From Azospirillum oryzae (lineage in GTDB: Bacteria > Pseudomonadota > Alphaproteobacteria > Azospirillales > Azospirillaceae), in NCBI RefSeq assembly GCF_008364795.1, contig NZ_VTTM01000004.1:346770-410769 (forward strand): a stretch of DNA of 64,000 nucleotides. The letters run 5' to 3'. Below, in pieces: positions 27,037 through 37,255 of this stretch. Under the pieces are notes generated by a model. The model was given only the letters and a program-made list of their open reading frames with translations. It searched no databases and was not told where the DNA came from. Numbering within the stretch: position 1 is the stretch's first letter; every line of letters starts with the position of its first letter. The translations under genes were made by a program, and so were the position numbers.

Positions 27037-28080
27037 ATGGCGCACATCATGGCGGTCACGGCATACCGCAACGCGGAGTTCGGCACCGATCCGGGAGTGG
27101 ATCGGGCGGCCAGCGCCGACGTTGCGGCCGGCGGCGTCGGCATCGACGATCCGGCGATGTTGCGCAGCCTGCTGGATCAGACGCCGACACCCACCGCCCT
27201 GGTGGAAGGGGAGGGTGACCGCTGCGCCTTCGCCAACGCCGCCTTCCGGGCGCTGGGCGCGGTCGCGGGAACCAACCTGACGGAGCGTTTTCCGGCCCTG
27301 TCGCTGTCAATGCTGATCGAGGCGCGGCGGACAGGCCAGCCGCAGCGCAACCGGGCCGCCAGTGACCGCACCACCGATGGCGAGCGGTTCTGGGATGTGC
27401 GGGTCACCCCGCTGCTGGGGGTCAACGGCGTCGTCCGCGCCCTGATCGTCACTGCCGACGAGACGCCGGAGTCGGCGGCCGAGCATGACCGGCGGCTGCG
27501 CGACGTCAGCCACCGGCTGAAGAACACGCTGCAGCTGGTCTCCAGCCTGCTGACCCTGCAGACCCTGTCGAGCAAGGATCCCGAGGTCCGCCGCGCCCTG
27601 CAGAGCGCCGGCGGACGGGTCGGCATCGTCACCCAGGCCCACCAGCGCACCCACGGCGCCCTGCGGGCCGGCACCGTCGACATGGCGGTCCATCTGCGCG
27701 AACTGTGCCAGGAGCTTGAGGCGACGCTGCCCGGCGCCCACCGCGTCAAGGTCACGGCCGAGACGACCGAGATGCCGATGGAGTCGGTCATTCCCTTCAG
27801 CCTGATCGTCAGCGAGTTGGTCGGCAACGCGGCGCGCCACGCCTTTCCCGCCGGAGTGCCCGGCGACATCGACGTGCGGCTCGGCCGTGGTGAAGGCGGC
27901 CGCATCCATCTGGAGGTCGTCGACCGCGGCATCGGCCTGCCGCAGGGCCTGGACGTCGCCCGTGCGTCGACGCTGGGGCTGAAGGTGGTGCGCGCCTTCG
28001 TCGGCCAACTGCGTGGCCGGTTGACGGCGGACAGCAGTCCCTATGGCACCCGCGTGTCGGTGGATTTCCCGCCGGCCTGA
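27037..28080 (+). CDS. PAS-HisKA_2 sensor histidine kinase
   Basis: A cytoplasmic kinase of about 347 residues. A PAS-like sensor (about residues 30-135, LLDQTPTPTALVEGEG... FWDVRVTPLLG) precedes the HisKA_2 phosphoacceptor DVSHRLKNTLQLVSSLL (about 155-171, His in SHRLKN) and an HATPase_c domain with the N-box SELVGNAARHAF and G-box GIGLPQGL. No partner response regulator is adjacent. Family members often work in general stress signalling or blue-light sensing, but the key LOV Cys motif is not seen. It separates dxs from tlyA, which are usually closer. The ATG at 27037 is preferred because GAGG lies nine bases before it; 27016 is an alternative. Confidence 0.82.
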   Translation: MAHIMAVTAYRNAEFGTDPGVDRAASADVAAGGVGIDDPAMLRSLLDQTPTPTALVEGEGDRCAFANAAFRALGAVAGTNLTERFPALSLSMLIEARRTGQPQRNRAASDRTTDGERFWDVRVTPLLGVNGVVRALIVTADETPESAAEHDRRLRDVSHRLKNTLQLVSSLLTLQTLSSKDPEVRRALQSAGGRVGIVTQAHQRTHGALRAGTVDMAVHLRELCQELEATLPGAHRVKVTAETTEMPMESVIPFSLIVSELVGNAARHAFPAGVPGDIDVRLGRGEGGRIHLEVVDRGIGLPQGLDVARASTLGLKVVRAFVGQLRGRLTADSSPYGTRVSVDFPPA

Positions 28081-28172
28081 CGCCCGGCCGGCTGCCGTCT
28101 GGAACCGGGGCTTGCCCTTGCGGCGGTTCCGCGTCAGGAATGCGCCGTCACGAGCGAGCGAAGGGCGACGGC

Positions 28173-28955
<783 letters not shown>

Positions 28956-29379
28956 CCGGGGCCGGGCGAAGACTGTGCCCGATCGATTGAACTATGCCGA
29001 AGGGCCGATGAGGATAGCCCAGGCTGCACCCTGCCGCGCGGCGCATTAGATTTGGACGACCGCATTTAACGGTCAGGATCGCTGTGTGCAGAATTATCTC
29101 GGTCCGTTGATCCTCCACCTCGCCCCGGTGCCGTGCGTCGCAACCCCGTTTTGCCAAGGCTTTGGCTGATGGTGGCCGGGGCTGGCCAGGACTTGGCGAT
29201 TGATGGCCGGGCCATTGCGCGACGGACTCCCCGCTGCGCGCGTCCAGCCACCGCTGCCATCGTGTCCGGGATGGCAGCCCGGCCGGCCCGGATCTACGGC
29301 ATACCCACCCGTTTCCAGCCAGATTCTCAACCGGCGCATGCGCTGCCCGACCCTTTCAAGACGGAAATCCCAGCCCGCC
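28956..29379. other. Non-coding stretch between tlyA and the kaiC-like gene
   Basis: I see no gene with coding bias, no RNA gene and no clear terminator in these 424 bases. A moderately AT-richer part around 29040-29110 may hold the promoter of the kaiC-like operon. Confidence 0.4.
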
Positions 29380-30879
29380 ATGGCCGCATCCTCTGAACAG
29401 CCGCACAAGGCGCGTACCGGCGTTACCGGGCTTGACGACATCCTGGCCGGTGGCCTCGCCCGCGACCGTGTCTTCCTGCTCGAGGGTAGCCCCGGCACCG
29501 GCAAGACCACCATTGCCCTGCAGTTCCTGCTGGACGGCGCGGCGGCCGGTGAACCCGGACTCTACATCACCCTATCGGAAACCGAGGGCGAACTTCGCGT
29601 CGCTGCAGCCGCCCATGGCTGGACGCTCGGCGAGGAGATCACGGTGTTCGAGCTGGTTCCGCCGGAGAGCCTGCTCGACGTGGCGCACCAGCAGAGTCTG
29701 CTCTACTCCTCCGATCTCGAACTCGGCGAGACAACCAAGCTGATGTTCGAGGCGATCGAGGGGAGCAAGCCGATGCGGATCGTCCTGGACAGCCTGTCGG
29801 AGATCCGGCTGCTGGCCCAGAGTTCGTTGCGATACCGGCGCCAGATCCTCGCCCTCAAGCATTATTTCGCCCGCCATGGCGCCACCGTGCTGCTGCTTGA
29901 CGATCTGACCACCGACACCATGGACAAGACGGTCCACAGCATCGCGCATGGCGTGATCCGCCTGGAGATGCTGACGCCGGCCTATGGCGCCGAGCGGCGG
30001 CGCTTGCGGGTGCTCAAGTACCGGGGGCAGGCATATCGGGGCGGCTTCCACGACTGCACGATCACCACCGGCGGATTCAAAGTATTCCCCCGGCTGATCG
30101 CCGCCGAATATCGAACCGGCTTCGCCGGAGAGCGTCTGGCCAGCGGCATCGCCGAACTCGACACGCTGCTGGGTGGCGGCATGGAGCGCGGATCGAGCGC
30201 TCTCATCATCGGCCCGGCGGGGACCGGAAAGTCGCTGCTGGCGATTCAGTTCACTGTGGCCGCCATCGCACGGGGGGAGCGGGCTGCGCTGTTCGTGTTC
30301 GACGAGGAGCTTGGCCTGCTGTTCGCCAGGACCAGGGCGATGGGCTTCGACCTTGAAGCCATGCGCGATAGCGGCAGCCTGATCATCGAGCAGGTGGATG
30401 CGGCGGAACTGGCGCCCGGCGAGTTCACCTATCGGGTCCGCGCCTGTGTCGACGACCAGCAGATCCGCACCGTGGTGATCGACAGCCTCAACGGCTATCA
30501 GGCGGCGATGCTGGAAGAGCAGCTTCTGGTCCTGCATCTTCATGAATTGCTGCTGTACCTGAACCGCCAGGGCGTGACGACCTTCCTCACCATCGCGCAG
30601 CATGGCCTGATCGGTGACATGCAGTCTCCGGTCGATGTCACCTATCTGGCCGATACCGTCGTGCTGCTGCGCTATTTCGAGGCGCTGGGCCGTGTCCGGC
30701 GGGCGATCTCGGTGATCAAGAAGCGGGCCGGTCCGCACGAGGACACGATCCGCGAGTACCGGGTCAACGAGAGGGGCATCAGCCTGGGGCCGCCGCTGGA
30801 CGAGTTCCAGGGGGTACTGCGCGGCGTGCCGATCTATATCGGCCAAGGCGGGCCTTTGTTGCAGGACGATCCGGCTTGA
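29380..30879 (+). CDS. KaiC-like double-domain ATPase
   Basis: A 499-residue RecA-fold protein with two KaiC domains. CI (about residues 10-240) has Walker A GSPGTGKT at 36-43 and SETEGEL. CII (about 250-480) has Walker A GPAGTGKS at 278-285 and FDEELGLL with the paired acidic residues. In cyanobacterial KaiC a Ser-Thr pair before DTIILL is phosphorylated; here the equivalent segment is VTYLADTVVLL, so the pair is not preserved. No kaiA or kaiB is present. Such proteins in proteobacteria pair with histidine kinases in stress or light signalling. A hybrid kinase gene overlaps its stop by four bases. The start was chosen by alignment to the family (LDDILAGGL). Confidence 0.85.
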   Translation: MAASSEQPHKARTGVTGLDDILAGGLARDRVFLLEGSPGTGKTTIALQFLLDGAAAGEPGLYITLSETEGELRVAAAAHGWTLGEEITVFELVPPESLLDVAHQQSLLYSSDLELGETTKLMFEAIEGSKPMRIVLDSLSEIRLLAQSSLRYRRQILALKHYFARHGATVLLLDDLTTDTMDKTVHSIAHGVIRLEMLTPAYGAERRRLRVLKYRGQAYRGGFHDCTITTGGFKVFPRLIAAEYRTGFAGERLASGIAELDTLLGGGMERGSSALIIGPAGTGKSLLAIQFTVAAIARGERAALFVFDEELGLLFARTRAMGFDLEAMRDSGSLIIEQVDAAELAPGEFTYRVRACVDDQQIRTVVIDSLNGYQAAMLEEQLLVLHLHELLLYLNRQGVTTFLTIAQHGLIGDMQSPVDVTYLADTVVLLRYFEALGRVRRAISVIKKRAGPHEDTIREYRVNERGISLGPPLDEFQGVLRGVPIYIGQGGPLLQDDPA

Positions 30880-33017
30880 GCGAGCCCGCCACCACTGAGC
30901 GCGCGCTGATCCTGGCGCCGCATGGACGGGATTCCACCGTCGCTTCCGCCTTGTTGGGCGAGGTCGGCATCGCCGCGCACGCCTGTCCCGACCTGCCGGC
31001 GCTTTGTGCGGCGCTGGAAGACGGAGCCGGCCTGCTCATCCTTGCGGAAGAGGCGGTGCGCACCGCCGACCTCCAGGGGCTTGTCGCCTGGATCGGCGCG
31101 CAGCCGCCATGGTCGGACCTTCCCGTCATTCTGCTCACCTTGCGGGGCGCCGGCGCCGAACGCACGCCGGAGGCGGCACGCCTGACCGAACTGCTGGGCA
31201 ACGTGACCTTCGTGGAACGTCCCTTCCACCCGACCACCCTGATCAGCGTCGTGCGGACCTGCCTGCGCGGCCGGCGCAGGCAGTATGAGGCGAGGGCGCG
31301 GCTCGTGGAGCGCGAGCGTCTGCTGGCGGACCTCGCCGACGAACGGGCACGCTTCGAAACGCTGGTGGAGCACCTGCCGGTGGGGGTCAATCTGATGGAC
31401 CGGAACGGCGGGACCATTCTGTCCAATCCGGCATTCCGGCGCTTTCTTCCGGACGGTGTCATCCCTTCCCGGCGGCCGGACGGTGAGGAGAGCTGGATCA
31501 CTTATGATGCGCAGGGCCGTCGTCTGACACGTGACCGCTTTCCCGGTGCGTGCGCCCTGCGCGGTGAGACAGTCAGCGGCATGGAATTCATTTATCGTTC
31601 CACCGGCGAACAGCCTGTCTGGACCCGTGTCAGCGGCGTGCCTGTGCGGGACTCCACCGGCAAAGCGGCCGGAGCACTCGCCGTCATCGTGGACATAAGC
31701 GATCAGAAGGCGGCGCAGGAGGCGCTGCAGCGCCTGACCGAGACGCTTGAGTTCAAAGTGCAGGAACGCACCCGGGAACTGGCGGCGACGCTCGACCAAC
31801 TGCGCGACGAGATCCGCGACCGCGAACGCGCAGAAGCGCAACTGCGCCAGACGCAGAAGCTGGAGACTCTCGGCCAGCTTACCGGCGGTGTCGCGCACGA
31901 TTTCAACAATCTGCTGATGGCGGTTCTCGGTAATCTGGAGTTGCTGCGCAAACGCCTTCCCGCCGACCCGACGACGGAGCGTCTTTTCCATGGCGCCATG
32001 CAGGGGGCCCGGCGGGGAGCGACACTGACCCAAAGGCTTCTGGCTTTCGCCCGTCGCCAGGATCTGCAGCCGCAGGCGGTAGACCTGACCGGGTTGCTGG
32101 ACGGCATGAGAACGCTTTTGGAGCGTTCGGTCGGCCCGCGCGTCGTCATCCGCATCGACGCCCGACCTGCGACGGTACCGGCGCTGATCGATCCCAACCA
32201 GCTTGAGCTGGCGATCCTGAATCTCGCCGTGAATGCCCGCGATGCCATGCCCGACGGCGGCACGCTCACCGTGACGGTGGACGAGGTGCCGGTACCCGTC
32301 GCTTCTGGACTGCCGCCCGGTTCCTACCCATACGTGAGCGTGCGGGACACCGGCACTGGGATGGATGAGGAAACGCTTGCGCGGGCGATCGAGCCGTTCT
32401 TCTCGACCAAGGGCATCGGCAAAGGCACCGGGTTGGGGTTGTCGATGGTTCATGGCTTGGCGGTGCAGTCCGGCGGCGCGTTTCGGCTGTCGAGCGCTCC
32501 GGGCCAGGGGGCGCTCGTTGAGCTGTGGTTGCCGAAGGCCACCACACCGGCCCAGGCGGCCGAGTTGCCGCCGGCCCCGGCAGCCGATGTGTCTCCCGCC
32601 GTGGTCCTCGTGGTCGACGATGACGCGCTGATCGCCATGAGCACCGTCGATATGCTGGCCGACCTTGGGCACACGGTCATCGAAGCGGGATCGGGTGTCG
32701 AAGCGCTGGAGCTTCTGCGCAACGGGCAGGCGGTCGACCTGCTGCTGACGGACTATGCGATGCCCGGCATGACCGGCGTCGAGCTTGCCCAGGCGGCCCG
32801 TGCCATGGCTCCGGACCTGCCGGTGCTGCTGGCGACGGGATACGCCGATCTGCCGGAGGGCGTCGTCGCCGACCTGCCGCGGCTTGCCAAGCCATACACG
32901 CAGAACCAGCTCGCCGTCGCGACGGCCAAGCTGCTGGCCGAGACGGCGAGGACTTCGGCACATGCCAAGCCGGGTGACGGTCTCCACCGCGAGCCGCGCG
33001 CCGGAATTCACCGCTAG
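30876..33017 (+). CDS. Hybrid histidine kinase: pseudo-receiver, PAS, HisKA, HATPase, receiver
   Basis: A 713-residue soluble kinase. The N-terminal 130 residues resemble a receiver domain lacking the phosphoacceptor Asp (LLILAEEAV where an Asp-containing strand is expected). A PAS domain follows (about 155-275), then a coiled coil (about 276-325) and HisKA with the phosphoacceptor at about His341 (GGVAHDFNNLL). HATPase follows (NLAVNARDAMP, FFSTKGIGKGTGLGLS), then a C-terminal receiver with LLTDYAMPGMTG. It begins with TTG inside the kaiC-like stop (TTGA), implying translational coupling, with AGGA nine bases upstream. The kaiC-like ATPase is the likely partner. Confidence 0.9.
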   Translation: MSEPATTERALILAPHGRDSTVASALLGEVGIAAHACPDLPALCAALEDGAGLLILAEEAVRTADLQGLVAWIGAQPPWSDLPVILLTLRGAGAERTPEAARLTELLGNVTFVERPFHPTTLISVVRTCLRGRRRQYEARARLVERERLLADLADERARFETLVEHLPVGVNLMDRNGGTILSNPAFRRFLPDGVIPSRRPDGEESWITYDAQGRRLTRDRFPGACALRGETVSGMEFIYRSTGEQPVWTRVSGVPVRDSTGKAAGALAVIVDISDQKAAQEALQRLTETLEFKVQERTRELAATLDQLRDEIRDRERAEAQLRQTQKLETLGQLTGGVAHDFNNLLMAVLGNLELLRKRLPADPTTERLFHGAMQGARRGATLTQRLLAFARRQDLQPQAVDLTGLLDGMRTLLERSVGPRVVIRIDARPATVPALIDPNQLELAILNLAVNARDAMPDGGTLTVTVDEVPVPVASGLPPGSYPYVSVRDTGTGMDEETLARAIEPFFSTKGIGKGTGLGLSMVHGLAVQSGGAFRLSSAPGQGALVELWLPKATTPAQAAELPPAPAADVSPAVVLVVDDDALIAMSTVDMLADLGHTVIEAGSGVEALELLRNGQAVDLLLTDYAMPGMTGVELAQAARAMAPDLPVLLATGYADLPEGVVADLPRLAKPYTQNQLAVATAKLLAETARTSAHAKPGDGLHREPRAGIHR

Positions 33018-33043
33018 GGACGCCACACGCCGGATTGCGCCGG

Positions 33044-33069
33044 CGCCGGTGCCTTCATCGGCACCGGCG
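33044..33069. terminator. Terminator-like hairpin between convergent genes
   Basis: A perfect 10-bp inverted repeat, CGCCGGTGCC and GGCACCGGCG, with a six-base loop TTCATC. It follows the hybrid-kinase stop by 26 bases and precedes the convergent mmsA end at 33101. No immediate T-tract follows; CTTTTT occurs about 12 bases later on the plus strand. Confidence 0.5.
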
Positions 33070-33100
33070 TCACGACAAGGCGCTTTTTACTTCGTGCCTT

Positions 33101-34600
33101 TTACTTCATCGATGGGAAGGCGAACTGGGCGCCTTCGCGGATCCCGCCGGTCGGCCAGCGCTGGGTGATGGTTTTGCGCCGGGTGTAGAAGCGCACGCCA
33201 TCCGGACCATAGGCCGACAGATCGCCGAACAGCGACCGCTTCCAGCCGCCGAAGCTGTGGTAGGCGACCGGCACCGGCAGCGGCACGTTGATGCCCACCA
33301 TGCCGACCTTGATCATGTCGCTGAAATAGCGGGCGGCCTCGCCGTCGCGGGTGAACAGGCAGGTGCCGTTGCCGTATTCGTGGGCATCGATCAGGTCCAT
33401 GCCCTCCTGCATCGACTTGACCCGGACAAGGCACAGCACCGGGCCGAAGATCTCCTCCCGGTAGATGGTCATCTCCGGGGTGACGCGGTCGAACAGGCAG
33501 CCGCCCAGGAAGTTGCCGTTCTCGTGCCCAGGCACCACCAGCCCGCGGCCGTCAACCACCAGTTCGGCGCCCTCGGCGACGCCTTGGTCGACATAGGCCT
33601 TCACCTTCTCGAAATGCGTGCGGGTGACCAGCGGTCCCATCTCGCAGCCGGCGGAGGTGCCGGCGCCGACCTTCAGGTCGCGCAGCGCCACCGACAGCTT
33701 GTCCTTCAGCCGGTCGGCCACGTCGTCGCCCACCGCGACGACGACGGAGATCGCCATGCAACGCTCGCCGCAGGAGCCGTAGGCAGCGCCCATCAGCGCG
33801 CTGACCGCATTGTCCAGGTCGGCGTCGGGCATGACGATGGCGTGGTTCTTGGCGCCGCCCAGTGCCTGCACCCGCTTTCCATGGGCGCTGGCGGTCGAAT
33901 AGACATACTCGGCGATGGGGGTGGAGCCGACGAAGCTGACGCCCTGCACCCGCGGGTCGGTCAGCAGCGTGTCCACCGCCTCCTTGTCGCCGTTGACGAC
34001 GTTCAGCACGCCCGGCGGCAGCCCGGCCTCCAGCGCCAACTGGGCGATGTAGAGAGCGGAGCTGGGGTCGCGCTCCGACGGCTTCAGGACGAAGGTGTTT
34101 CCGCAGGCGATGGCGATGGGGTACATCCACAGCGGGACCATCGCCGGGAAATTGAACGGCGTGATGCCGGCGACGACGCCCAGCGGTTGGAATTCCGACC
34201 AGCTGTCGATGGCCGGCCCGACATTCTTGGAGAACTCGCCCTTCAGCAATTCCGGCACGCCGCAGGCATATTCGACATTCTCGATACCGCGGGTCAGCTC
34301 GCCGAAGGCGTCGTCCAGGACCTTGCCGTGTTCCGCCGTGATGAGGGCGCAGATGCGCTCGGCATTCTCCTCCAGCAATTGCTTGAAGCGGTACATGACG
34401 CGGGCGCGCTTGGCCGGCGGCGTGGCCCGCCACGCCGGGAAGGCGGCCTCGGCGGCGGCAATGGCTTCTTCCACCGTGGCACGCGACGCCAGGGCGACCT
34501 GTCCGGCCACGTCACCGGTGGCGGGATTGACGATGTCGGCGGTCCGGGTGCCGGCGGGCGCGTCAGTCTTGCCGCCGATCAGGTGGGCAACGATGGTCAT
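33101..34600 (-). CDS. mmsA: Methylmalonate-semialdehyde dehydrogenase (CoA-acylating)
   Basis: A 499-residue aldehyde dehydrogenase with the family-specific catalytic motif [11 protein letters not shown] and [16 protein letters not shown] (no general-base Glu, as in CoA-acylating enzymes). Other typical parts are [14 protein letters not shown] and [13 protein letters not shown]. It converts malonate or methylmalonate semialdehyde plus CoA and NAD to acetyl- or propionyl-CoA, in valine, myo-inositol and beta-alanine breakdown. The upstream aminotransferase would generate malonate semialdehyde from beta-alanine, so the two form a pathway pair. The ribosome site is AGGAAAG. Confidence 0.93.
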   Translation of the reverse strand: MTIVAHLIGGKTDAPAGTRTADIVNPATGDVAGQVALASRATVEEAIAAAEAAFPAWRATPPAKRARVMYRFKQLLEENAERICALITAEHGKVLDDAFGELTRGIENVEYACGVPELLKGEFSKNVGPAIDSWSEFQPLGVVAGITPFNFPAMVPLWMYPIAIACGNTFVLKPSERDPSSALYIAQLALEAGLPPGVLNVVNGDKEAVDTLLTDPRVQGVSFVGSTPIAEYVYSTASAHGKRVQALGGAKNHAIVMPDADLDNAVSALMGAAYGSCGERCMAISVVVAVGDDVADRLKDKLSVALRDLKVGAGTSAGCEMGPLVTRTHFEKVKAYVDQGVAEGAELVVDGRGLVVPGHENGNFLGGCLFDRVTPEMTIYREEIFGPVLCLVRVKSMQEGMDLIDAHEYGNGTCLFTRDGEAARYFSDMIKVGMVGINVPLPVPVAYHSFGGWKRSLFGDLSAYGPDGVRFYTRRKTITQRWPTGGIREGAQFAFPSMK

Positions 34601-34637
34601 GATGGCTTTCCTGGGGGGGTTCGTTGTGCAGGGTCTC

Positions 34638-34681
34638 TGCCCCCACCTCTCCCACCGGCGGAGGAGGGAAGGGTGGGGGCA
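34638..34681. repeat. Intercistronic palindrome between the aminotransferase gene and mmsA
   Basis: TGCCCCCAC (34638-34646) and GTGGGGGCA (34673-34681) form a 9-bp inverted repeat around a CTCCC/GGAGG-rich core. It resembles the palindromes at 2412, 7294 and 23581. It could attenuate or stabilise the transcript between the two genes. Confidence 0.45.
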
Positions 34682-34698
34682 GCGCGCGGCCGGCGTAC

Positions 34699-36084
34699 TT
34701 AGGCGGTAGCCTGGATGGCATCGGCAACGACGTTGAACAGGCGGTCGAGGTCGGCCGGTTCGCTGTGGAAATGCGGGCCGAACTGGAGCGTGTCGCCGCC
34801 GAAGCGCACGTAATAGCCGGCCTTCCAGCACTTCTCGCCGATCTCGTAGGGCCGGCGGGCCGGCTCGCCCGGAAGCGGGGCGATGGTGACGGCGCCGGTC
34901 AGGCCATAGTTGCGGATATCGGCGACGTTCCGCAGCCCCTTCAGCCCGTGGATCAGGTTTTCGAAATGCGGCGCCAGCGCCGCAGCCTTTTCCCACAGCT
35001 TCTCCCGCTCGAAGATGTCGAGCGCGGCCAGACCGGCAGCGCAGGCGACCGGATGGGCGGAGTAGGTGTAGCCGTGCGGGAACTCCACCATGTACTCCGG
35101 CCCGCCATTGTCCATGAAGGCCTGATAGATGTCGTGCTTCGCCACCACGGCACCCATCGGGACGGCGCCGTTGGTCAGGCCCTTGGCGACGTTCATGATG
35201 TCCGGGACCACGCCGAAGGCGTCGGCGCCGAAGGGGGCGCCCATGCGGCCGAAGCCGGTGATGACCTCGTCGAAGATCAGCAGGATGGAGTGCTTGTCGC
35301 AGATCTCGCGCAGCCGCTGCAGGTAGCCCTTCGGCGGCGGCAGCACGCCGGCCGAGCCGGCCAGCGGTTCGACGATCACGGCGGCGATGTTGGAGGCGTC
35401 GTGCAGCGCCACCAACTCCTCCAGCGCGTCGGCCAGGTAGGCGCCTTCATCCGGCATGCCCTTCACGAACAGGTTCTGCGGCAGCAGGGTGTGGGGCAGG
35501 TGGTCGGCGTCGACGCCGGTGCCGAACAGCTTGCGGTTGCCGCCGATGCCGCCCAGGCTGGTGCCGCCGAAATTGACTCCGTGATAGCCCTTGGACCGGC
35601 CGATCAGCTTGGTCTTGGTCGGCTGGCCCTTCATCCGCCAATAGGCCCGCGCCATCTTCAGCGAGGTGTCGGCCGCTTCGGACCCCGAACCGACGAAGAA
35701 GACATGGTCGAGGCCGGCCGGGGTCATCGACGCCAGCTTGTGCGCCAGCTTGAAGGCCGCCGGATGGCCGTGCTGGAAGGCCGGGCTGTAATCCAGTTCC
35801 GCGATCTGGCGGGCAACCGCTTCAGAAATCTCGCGGCGGCAGTGGCCGGCGCCGCTGCACCACAGACCGGACAGGCTGTCGTAGATCTTGCGGCCTTCGG
35901 CATCCCAATACCAGGTCCCCTCCGCCTTCACGATCATGCGGGGGTTGTTCTTGAACTGGCGGTTGCCGCTGAACGGCATCCAATGGGCGTCAAGTTCCTC
36001 GCGCGTCAGTCCGGCAGCCTTGTCGAGGGGCTGGCCAAGGGACTGGCCATGGGACTGGGTGTGATCGTTGTCCAGGGGGGCCAT
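34699..36084 (-). CDS. Class III aminotransferase, beta-alanine:pyruvate type
   Basis: A 461-residue PLP enzyme of the omega-amino-acid:pyruvate aminotransferase group. Typical motifs are [52 protein letters not shown] and the PLP-lysine segment [17 protein letters not shown]. In this family the Trp/Cys pair GLWC helps accept beta-alanine and other omega-amines. With the downstream mmsA it would take beta-alanine to acetyl-CoA. It is divergent from a LysR gene whose upstream region carries an inverted repeat. The ATG at 36084 has GGGAG nine bases before it. Confidence 0.9.
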   Translation of the reverse strand: MAPLDNDHTQSHGQSLGQPLDKAAGLTREELDAHWMPFSGNRQFKNNPRMIVKAEGTWYWDAEGRKIYDSLSGLWCSGAGHCRREISEAVARQIAELDYSPAFQHGHPAAFKLAHKLASMTPAGLDHVFFVGSGSEAADTSLKMARAYWRMKGQPTKTKLIGRSKGYHGVNFGGTSLGGIGGNRKLFGTGVDADHLPHTLLPQNLFVKGMPDEGAYLADALEELVALHDASNIAAVIVEPLAGSAGVLPPPKGYLQRLREICDKHSILLIFDEVITGFGRMGAPFGADAFGVVPDIMNVAKGLTNGAVPMGAVVAKHDIYQAFMDNGGPEYMVEFPHGYTYSAHPVACAAGLAALDIFEREKLWEKAAALAPHFENLIHGLKGLRNVADIRNYGLTGAVTIAPLPGEPARRPYEIGEKCWKAGYYVRFGGDTLQFGPHFHSEPADLDRLFNVVADAIQATA

Positions 36085-36166
36085 CCGCTGTTCTCCCGCT
36101 TCTGTTAGGTGCGCTGTCCACTGAGAGTGTGCGCGGTTCGTGGTTGCGATTAAATCCAAACTATAA

Positions 36167-36185
36167 GAACTTCACATAACTGTTC
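36167..36185. promoter_or_regulatory. Candidate LysR box
   Basis: GAAC-N11-GTTC, a dyad with T-N11-A spacing as bound by LysR proteins, lies 37 bases before the lysR start and 82 bases before the divergent aminotransferase start. It is the likely site through which the LysR protein controls both genes. Confidence 0.55.
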
Positions 36186-36222
36186 GCTTACCTATCGCGC
36201 CGACCTTTTTCACGGTTCCAGC

Positions 36223-37182
36223 ATGAACAAACCGACCCGGTCCTCCACCCGGTCCCCCACCCGGCCCATGGCCCCGATCGGCGACGCCGACATCCGGCTT
36301 CTGCGCGTGTTCCGGACGGTGGTGGAATGCGGCGGCTTTTCCGCCGCCGAGGTGGAGCTGAACATCAGCCGGGCGGCGATCAGCCAGCACATGGCGGACC
36401 TGGAGCGGCGGCTTGGCCTCACGCTCTGCCGGCGCGGGCGGGCGGGCTTCCGGCTGACCGACGAAGGGCATCTAGCCTACGAGGCGACGATGCGCCTGCT
36501 GGCCAGCACGGAGAGTTTCCGCAGCGAGATCAACACCCTTCACGGCCGCCTGCGCGGCGAGCTGAACATTGGGATCACCGACAACCTCGTCACCATGCCG
36601 CAGATGCGGGTGACGCATGCCCTGCGTGGCCTGAAGCGTCTGGCTCCGGAGGTCCGCGTCAACATCCGCATGATTCCCCCCAACGAGATCGAGCGGGGCG
36701 TGCTGGATGGGCAATTGCACGTCGGCGTCGTTCCGGTCCGCAGAGGTTTGCCGGGACTGGCCGGTCTTCCGCTTTACCAGGAGGAGTCGCAGCTCTATTG
36801 CGGCGACGGCCATCCGCTTTTCGACCGTCCCGAAGGAGCGGTGACGCGCGGGGCGGTGGAGGCGGCCGACGCCGTGGCGCCGACCCAGGCGCAGCTTCCG
36901 CACGAACTGAACAACACCGCGACGGCCACCGACCGCGAAGGGGTGGCGTTCCTGATCCTCACCGGATGCTATGTCGGCTTTCTGCCCACCCATTATGCCC
37001 GGCAATGGGTCGAGCGCGGCATGATGCGGGCGCTGCTGCCCGACACCTTCCATCATGCCCTGGAGTTCCAGGTGGTGACGAAGAAGGGTGCCCAGCCGAA
37101 TCTGGTGCTGGAGCGATTCCTGGACGTCTTGCGCGGGAACGGCGACGGCAAGGGCTTGGGTGCCGAATTGCTGCTCACCTGA
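36223..37182 (+). CDS. LysR-family regulator, divergent from the aminotransferase
   Basis: A 319-residue LysR protein. An N-terminal Pro/Thr-rich extension (residues 1-18) precedes the helix-turn-helix (LRVFRTVVECGGFSAAEVELNISRAAISQHMADLE is the standard region, about 27-61). The effector domain follows. The divergent aminotransferase-mmsA pair is the likely target (see the LysR box at 36167). The extension makes it longer than the usual 295-305 residues; an internal ATG (PMAPIGDAD) would trim it. A second LysR gene follows in the same direction but with a different effector domain. Confidence 0.88.
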   Translation: MNKPTRSSTRSPTRPMAPIGDADIRLLRVFRTVVECGGFSAAEVELNISRAAISQHMADLERRLGLTLCRRGRAGFRLTDEGHLAYEATMRLLASTESFRSEINTLHGRLRGELNIGITDNLVTMPQMRVTHALRGLKRLAPEVRVNIRMIPPNEIERGVLDGQLHVGVVPVRRGLPGLAGLPLYQEESQLYCGDGHPLFDRPEGAVTRGAVEAADAVAPTQAQLPHELNNTATATDREGVAFLILTGCYVGFLPTHYARQWVERGMMRALLPDTFHHALEFQVVTKKGAQPNLVLERFLDVLRGNGDGKGLGAELLLT

Positions 37183-37255
37183 GATGTGCGGGTCGCTATA
37201 GTCGTGGCCGGGCTTTGCCGCCTCCCCCCCACTCCGCCAGCACCCAGGATCGTGA

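Noticed and set aside
36085..36222. TPP riboswitch, suggested by a CTGAGA sequence
   Set aside because: The remaining conserved THI-box elements are absent and the genes are not thiamine-related.
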